From: Nitrososphaerota archaeon
Lineage (GTDB): Archaea; Thermoproteota; Nitrososphaeria; Nitrososphaerales; Nitrosopumilaceae
Length of the DNA stretch: 7,638 nt
Assembly: GCA_028867235.1 (NCBI GenBank)
Contig: JAGWGS010000053.1
Location: 1 to 7,638 of the forward strand
Reading direction: 5' to 3'
The position numbers and the translations under genes were made by a program. Within the stretch, counting starts at the first letter, position 1. The number at the start of each line of letters is the position of its first letter. The notes below the pieces were generated by a model. It was not told the origin of the DNA. It saw only the letters and a program-made list of their open reading frames with translations, and did no database searches. Positions 5,639-7,638 of the stretch are shown in pieces.

Positions 5639-7399
5639 ATGTGTTCAATTATAGGATATTTAGGAGTAAGTTCAGCTGCTCCCATAATAGTAAAGGGCCT
5701 GAAGAGGATGGAGTATAGGGGTTATGATAGTGTAGGAGTAGCAACATTTTCAGAACATCAGATCAGTGTAAGAAAAGGAGTGGGAAAGGTCCTAGAGGTG
5801 AACAAAACTGCAAAGTTGGACGAACTTTCTGGAACTACAGGAATAGGCCATACAAGGTGGGCTACTCATGGAATGGTTACAGACACAAATGCTCATCCTC
5901 ATCCATCAAGTTCAGGAGAAGTGGCCATTGTACACAATGGAATAATTGAGAATCACGAAGAATTGAAAAAAGATCTTCAGCACAAAGGATACACATTCAA
6001 AAGTCAAACAGACAGTGAAGTAATAGCAAATCTTCTTCAATACAACTATGATAAGACCAGAGAAATTAAGAAATCAATTATAGACACAGTGTCAGAATTG
6101 AAAGGAAATTATGCATTTGTAGCAGTATTTCAAGATGGTACATTGGCAGCAGCTAGACTTCATGAACCATTAATAGTAGGGGTAAGCAAAGACGGGTATT
6201 TCATTTCAAGTGATGTGTTAGGATTTGTAGAATATACTGACGAAGTAATGTACATAGATAATAAGGAATTTGTAATAATAGATAACAACGGTCTAAAGAT
6301 TTTTGATTTTAATGCAAATCCAGTACAACATAACATAACTAAAGTATCAAAAGAATTTGCAGATGCATACAAAGGAGAATATGCACATTATACTTTAAAA
6401 GAAATTTCAGAGCAACCATCAACAGTATTAAATGCTGGAAATAATACAAGATTAGAAATTGAGCTAGCAGCAGATTCCATAAAACATGCAAAAAATGTAT
6501 ACATTACTGGAAGTGGAACAAGTTATAATGCGGCATTAATTGCAAAATTTCTTTTTTCAAAACATGCAAAGATAAAGATAGACCCAGTTATTTCCAGCGA
6601 AGCACAATTTTCACCAGACATATTTGAAGAAAAATCAATTTTAATTGCAGTATCTCAAAGTGGAGAAAGTGCAGATGTGTTAGAAACAGTAAACATAGCA
6701 AAAAAAACAGGATCAAAAATTATATCAATAGTTAACATTATTACATCGTCACTGGTTCATCAGTCATCTATTGCCATGGGACTTAATTGCGGACCAGAGA
6801 TAGGAGTTGCTGCAACAAAGAGCTTCACATCCCAACTGGTTGTAATTTACAAAATAGTTGACAACATATGTAATGGTTGCATAGGACTAGATCTTACAAA
6901 TGTATCAGAAGCAATAAAGAAAATCATATCAAATGATTCAAAAATCAAAGAAGTTGCAAAAATATTGAAAAATGTTTCAGATATCTACGTATTAGGGAGA
7001 GGTATACACTATCCAATTGCTTTGGAAGGATCATTGAAGTTAAAGGAGCTTACATACATACATGCAGAAGGACTTCCGGGTGGAGAACTAAAACATGGTC
7101 CATTAGCATTAATGGATTCAAATTCTTACGTACTGATCATAAACCCACACGATTCTACATATAATGATACATTAACATCAGCCAGAGAGATCAAAGCAAG
7201 AGGTGCAAAGATAATAGGAATTTCAGACATACCAAGCGACGTATATGATTACTGGTTAGATATTCCAAGCGTCAGTGAATCACTATATCCTCTAGTAGAA
7301 ATAGTACCAATACAACTTCTTGCATATCATTCTGCAGTAGACAGAGACTTTGATCCTGATTATCCAAGAAATTTAGCAAAATCAGTAACTGTCAAGTAA
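5639..7399 (+). CDS. glmS: Glutamine--fructose-6-phosphate aminotransferase (isomerizing), GlmS
   Basis: 586 residues, near the usual length of about 600. It converts fructose-6-phosphate and glutamine to glucosamine-6-phosphate and glutamate in the cytoplasm, the first step toward UDP-GlcNAc used for glycans. The class-II glutaminase domain (1 to about 225) begins MCSIIGYLG, with Cys2 the N-terminal nucleophile after Met removal. It has EYRGYDSVG (25-33), the HTRWATHG glutamine-site motif (71-78), NAHPH, HNGIIENHEEL (99-109) and TDSEV (124-128). HYTLKEISEQP (250-260) forms the linker. SIS domain 1 holds ITGSGTSYNAAL and the sugar-phosphate loop SQSGESADVLE (339-349), then AATKSFTSQL. SIS domain 2 holds LGRGIHYPIALEGSLKLKE and HAEGLPGGELKHGPLAL. 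The conserved tail ends PRNLAKSVTVK. All key residues are present, so it should be active. It lies 47 bp after rps4, and its last 8 bp overlap the end of the convergent gene. Confidence 0.97.
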   Translation: MCSIIGYLGVSSAAPIIVKGLKRMEYRGYDSVGVATFSEHQISVRKGVGKVLEVNKTAKLDELSGTTGIGHTRWATHGMVTDTNAHPHPSSSGEVAIVHNGIIENHEELKKDLQHKGYTFKSQTDSEVIANLLQYNYDKTREIKKSIIDTVSELKGNYAFVAVFQDGTLAAARLHEPLIVGVSKDGYFISSDVLGFVEYTDEVMYIDNKEFVIIDNNGLKIFDFNANPVQHNITKVSKEFADAYKGEYAHYTLKEISEQPSTVLNAGNNTRLEIELAADSIKHAKNVYITGSGTSYNAALIAKFLFSKHAKIKIDPVISSEAQFSPDIFEEKSILIAVSQSGESADVLETVNIAKKTGSKIISIVNIITSSLVHQSSIAMGLNCGPEIGVAATKSFTSQLVVIYKIVDNICNGCIGLDLTNVSEAIKKIISNDSKIKEVAKILKNVSDIYVLGRGIHYPIALEGSLKLKELTYIHAEGLPGGELKHGPLALMDSNSYVLIINPHDSTYNDTLTSAREIKARGAKIIGISDIPSDVYDYWLDIPSVSESLYPLVEIVPIQLLAYHSAVDRDFDPDYPRNLAKSVTVK

Positions 7400-7638
7400 T
7401 TTTCAGATATTCTTTTTCTATCAGACCTAAAAGACTTATAGCATCAATTCCAGTTTTTAGCATACAACCAATAGATGCACCTCCAGCGCCCGCACCTTCT
7501 TTCACAAATCCTTCAGAATAAGATTTTAATCCTGAAATTCGAGATTCTGCAAGTTTAAGATTTGCAACCAGTATAGGAATGTCAATTATCTTAGATATTG
7601 TCTCTACAAGATTTGCAGACTTGTCTTCAACAACATAA
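7392..7638 (-). CDS. cobT: Probable archaeal CobT-like (UPF0284) nicotinate-nucleotide phosphoribosyltransferase, C-terminal part
   Basis: The frame enters from the right edge and ends at TGA 7394-7392, giving the last 81 residues; the start lies outside the window. The end shows LAESRISGLKSYSEGFVKEGAGAGGASIG. The SGL..Y..GFVKEG.GAGGA pattern matches what I recall of archaeal UPF0284/CobT proteins, and the KEGAGAGG loop is comparable to the catalytic Glu loop (GEGTGA) of bacterial CobT. In that family the enzyme activates the lower-ligand base of cobamides, and many thaumarchaea make cobalamin, which would fit. The assignment rests on a remembered motif in a fragment, so another phosphoribosyltransferase-like or unrelated protein remains possible. 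It is convergent with glmS, overlapping its last 8 bp. No terminator is visible for either gene in the overlap. Confidence 0.6.
   Translation of the reverse strand, partial: YVVEDKSANLVETISKIIDIPILVANLKLAESRISGLKSYSEGFVKEGAGAGGASIGCMLKTGIDAISLLGLIEKEYLKIT

Noticed and set aside
6160..6372. Minus-strand 70-codon open frame within glmS
   Set aside because: Antisense to a conserved part of glmS with no independent support.
1..7638. tRNA, rRNA, CRISPR arrays, transposases or prophage genes
   Set aside because: Reading both strands showed no cloverleaf-like or rRNA sequence, spaced repeats, terminal inverted repeats or transposase/integrase motifs; coding sequence fills nearly the whole window.

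Overview
The window is AT-rich (roughly one third G+C by eye) and archaeal. The ribosomal proteins S13 and S4 are of the archaeal/eukaryotic type, and several genes have a T/A-rich TATA-like box 27-30 bp before the start codon, as expected for leaderless archaeal mRNAs. The secreted protein at the left edge resembles the N-terminus of ammonia-oxidising thaumarchaeal S-layer-type proteins. The best guess is a member of Nitrososphaerota (Thaumarchaeota), probably close to Nitrosopumilus. This is inferred from sequence character and remembered family features; no search was run.

Layout. (1) 1-520, minus: N-terminal 173 residues of a secreted S-layer-like surface protein that runs off the left edge. 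(2) 576-1073, plus: a small protein with two membrane segments, divergent from (1) across only 55 bp that holds one TATA-like box suitably spaced for both. (3) 4348 down to 1070, minus: a tight three-gene operon encoding a Mg-chelatase-type AAA+ ATPase, a von Willebrand factor A (VWA) protein with an intact metal site, and a 105-residue winged-helix protein. The first pair of genes overlap and the second pair share a TAATG stop/start. (4) 4434-5591, plus: rps13 (TTG start, Ala/Pro/Lys-rich C-terminal tail with an internal DNA duplication) and rps4. (5) 5639-7399, plus: complete glmS with its own short upstream region containing a 9-bp inverted repeat and a 10-bp palindrome. (6) 7392-7638, minus: C-terminal 81 residues of a protein that looks like archaeal CobT (UPF0284 family), overlapping the end of glmS by 8 bp.

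How the genes relate. rps13-rps4 form a translation operon, but rps11, the usual archaeal third gene, is not next. glmS makes glucosamine-6-phosphate for amino-sugar synthesis, relevant to surface glycans. The ATPase/VWA pair is built like chelatase or MoxR-type metal-centre maturation machines: an AAA+ ring remodels a target presented by a MIDAS-bearing VWA partner. Its substrate cannot be read from this window, and the added winged-helix protein is the least explained part. No RNA genes, CRISPR arrays or mobile elements were found. Genes fill almost everything; the longest gap is 85 bp (4349-4433).
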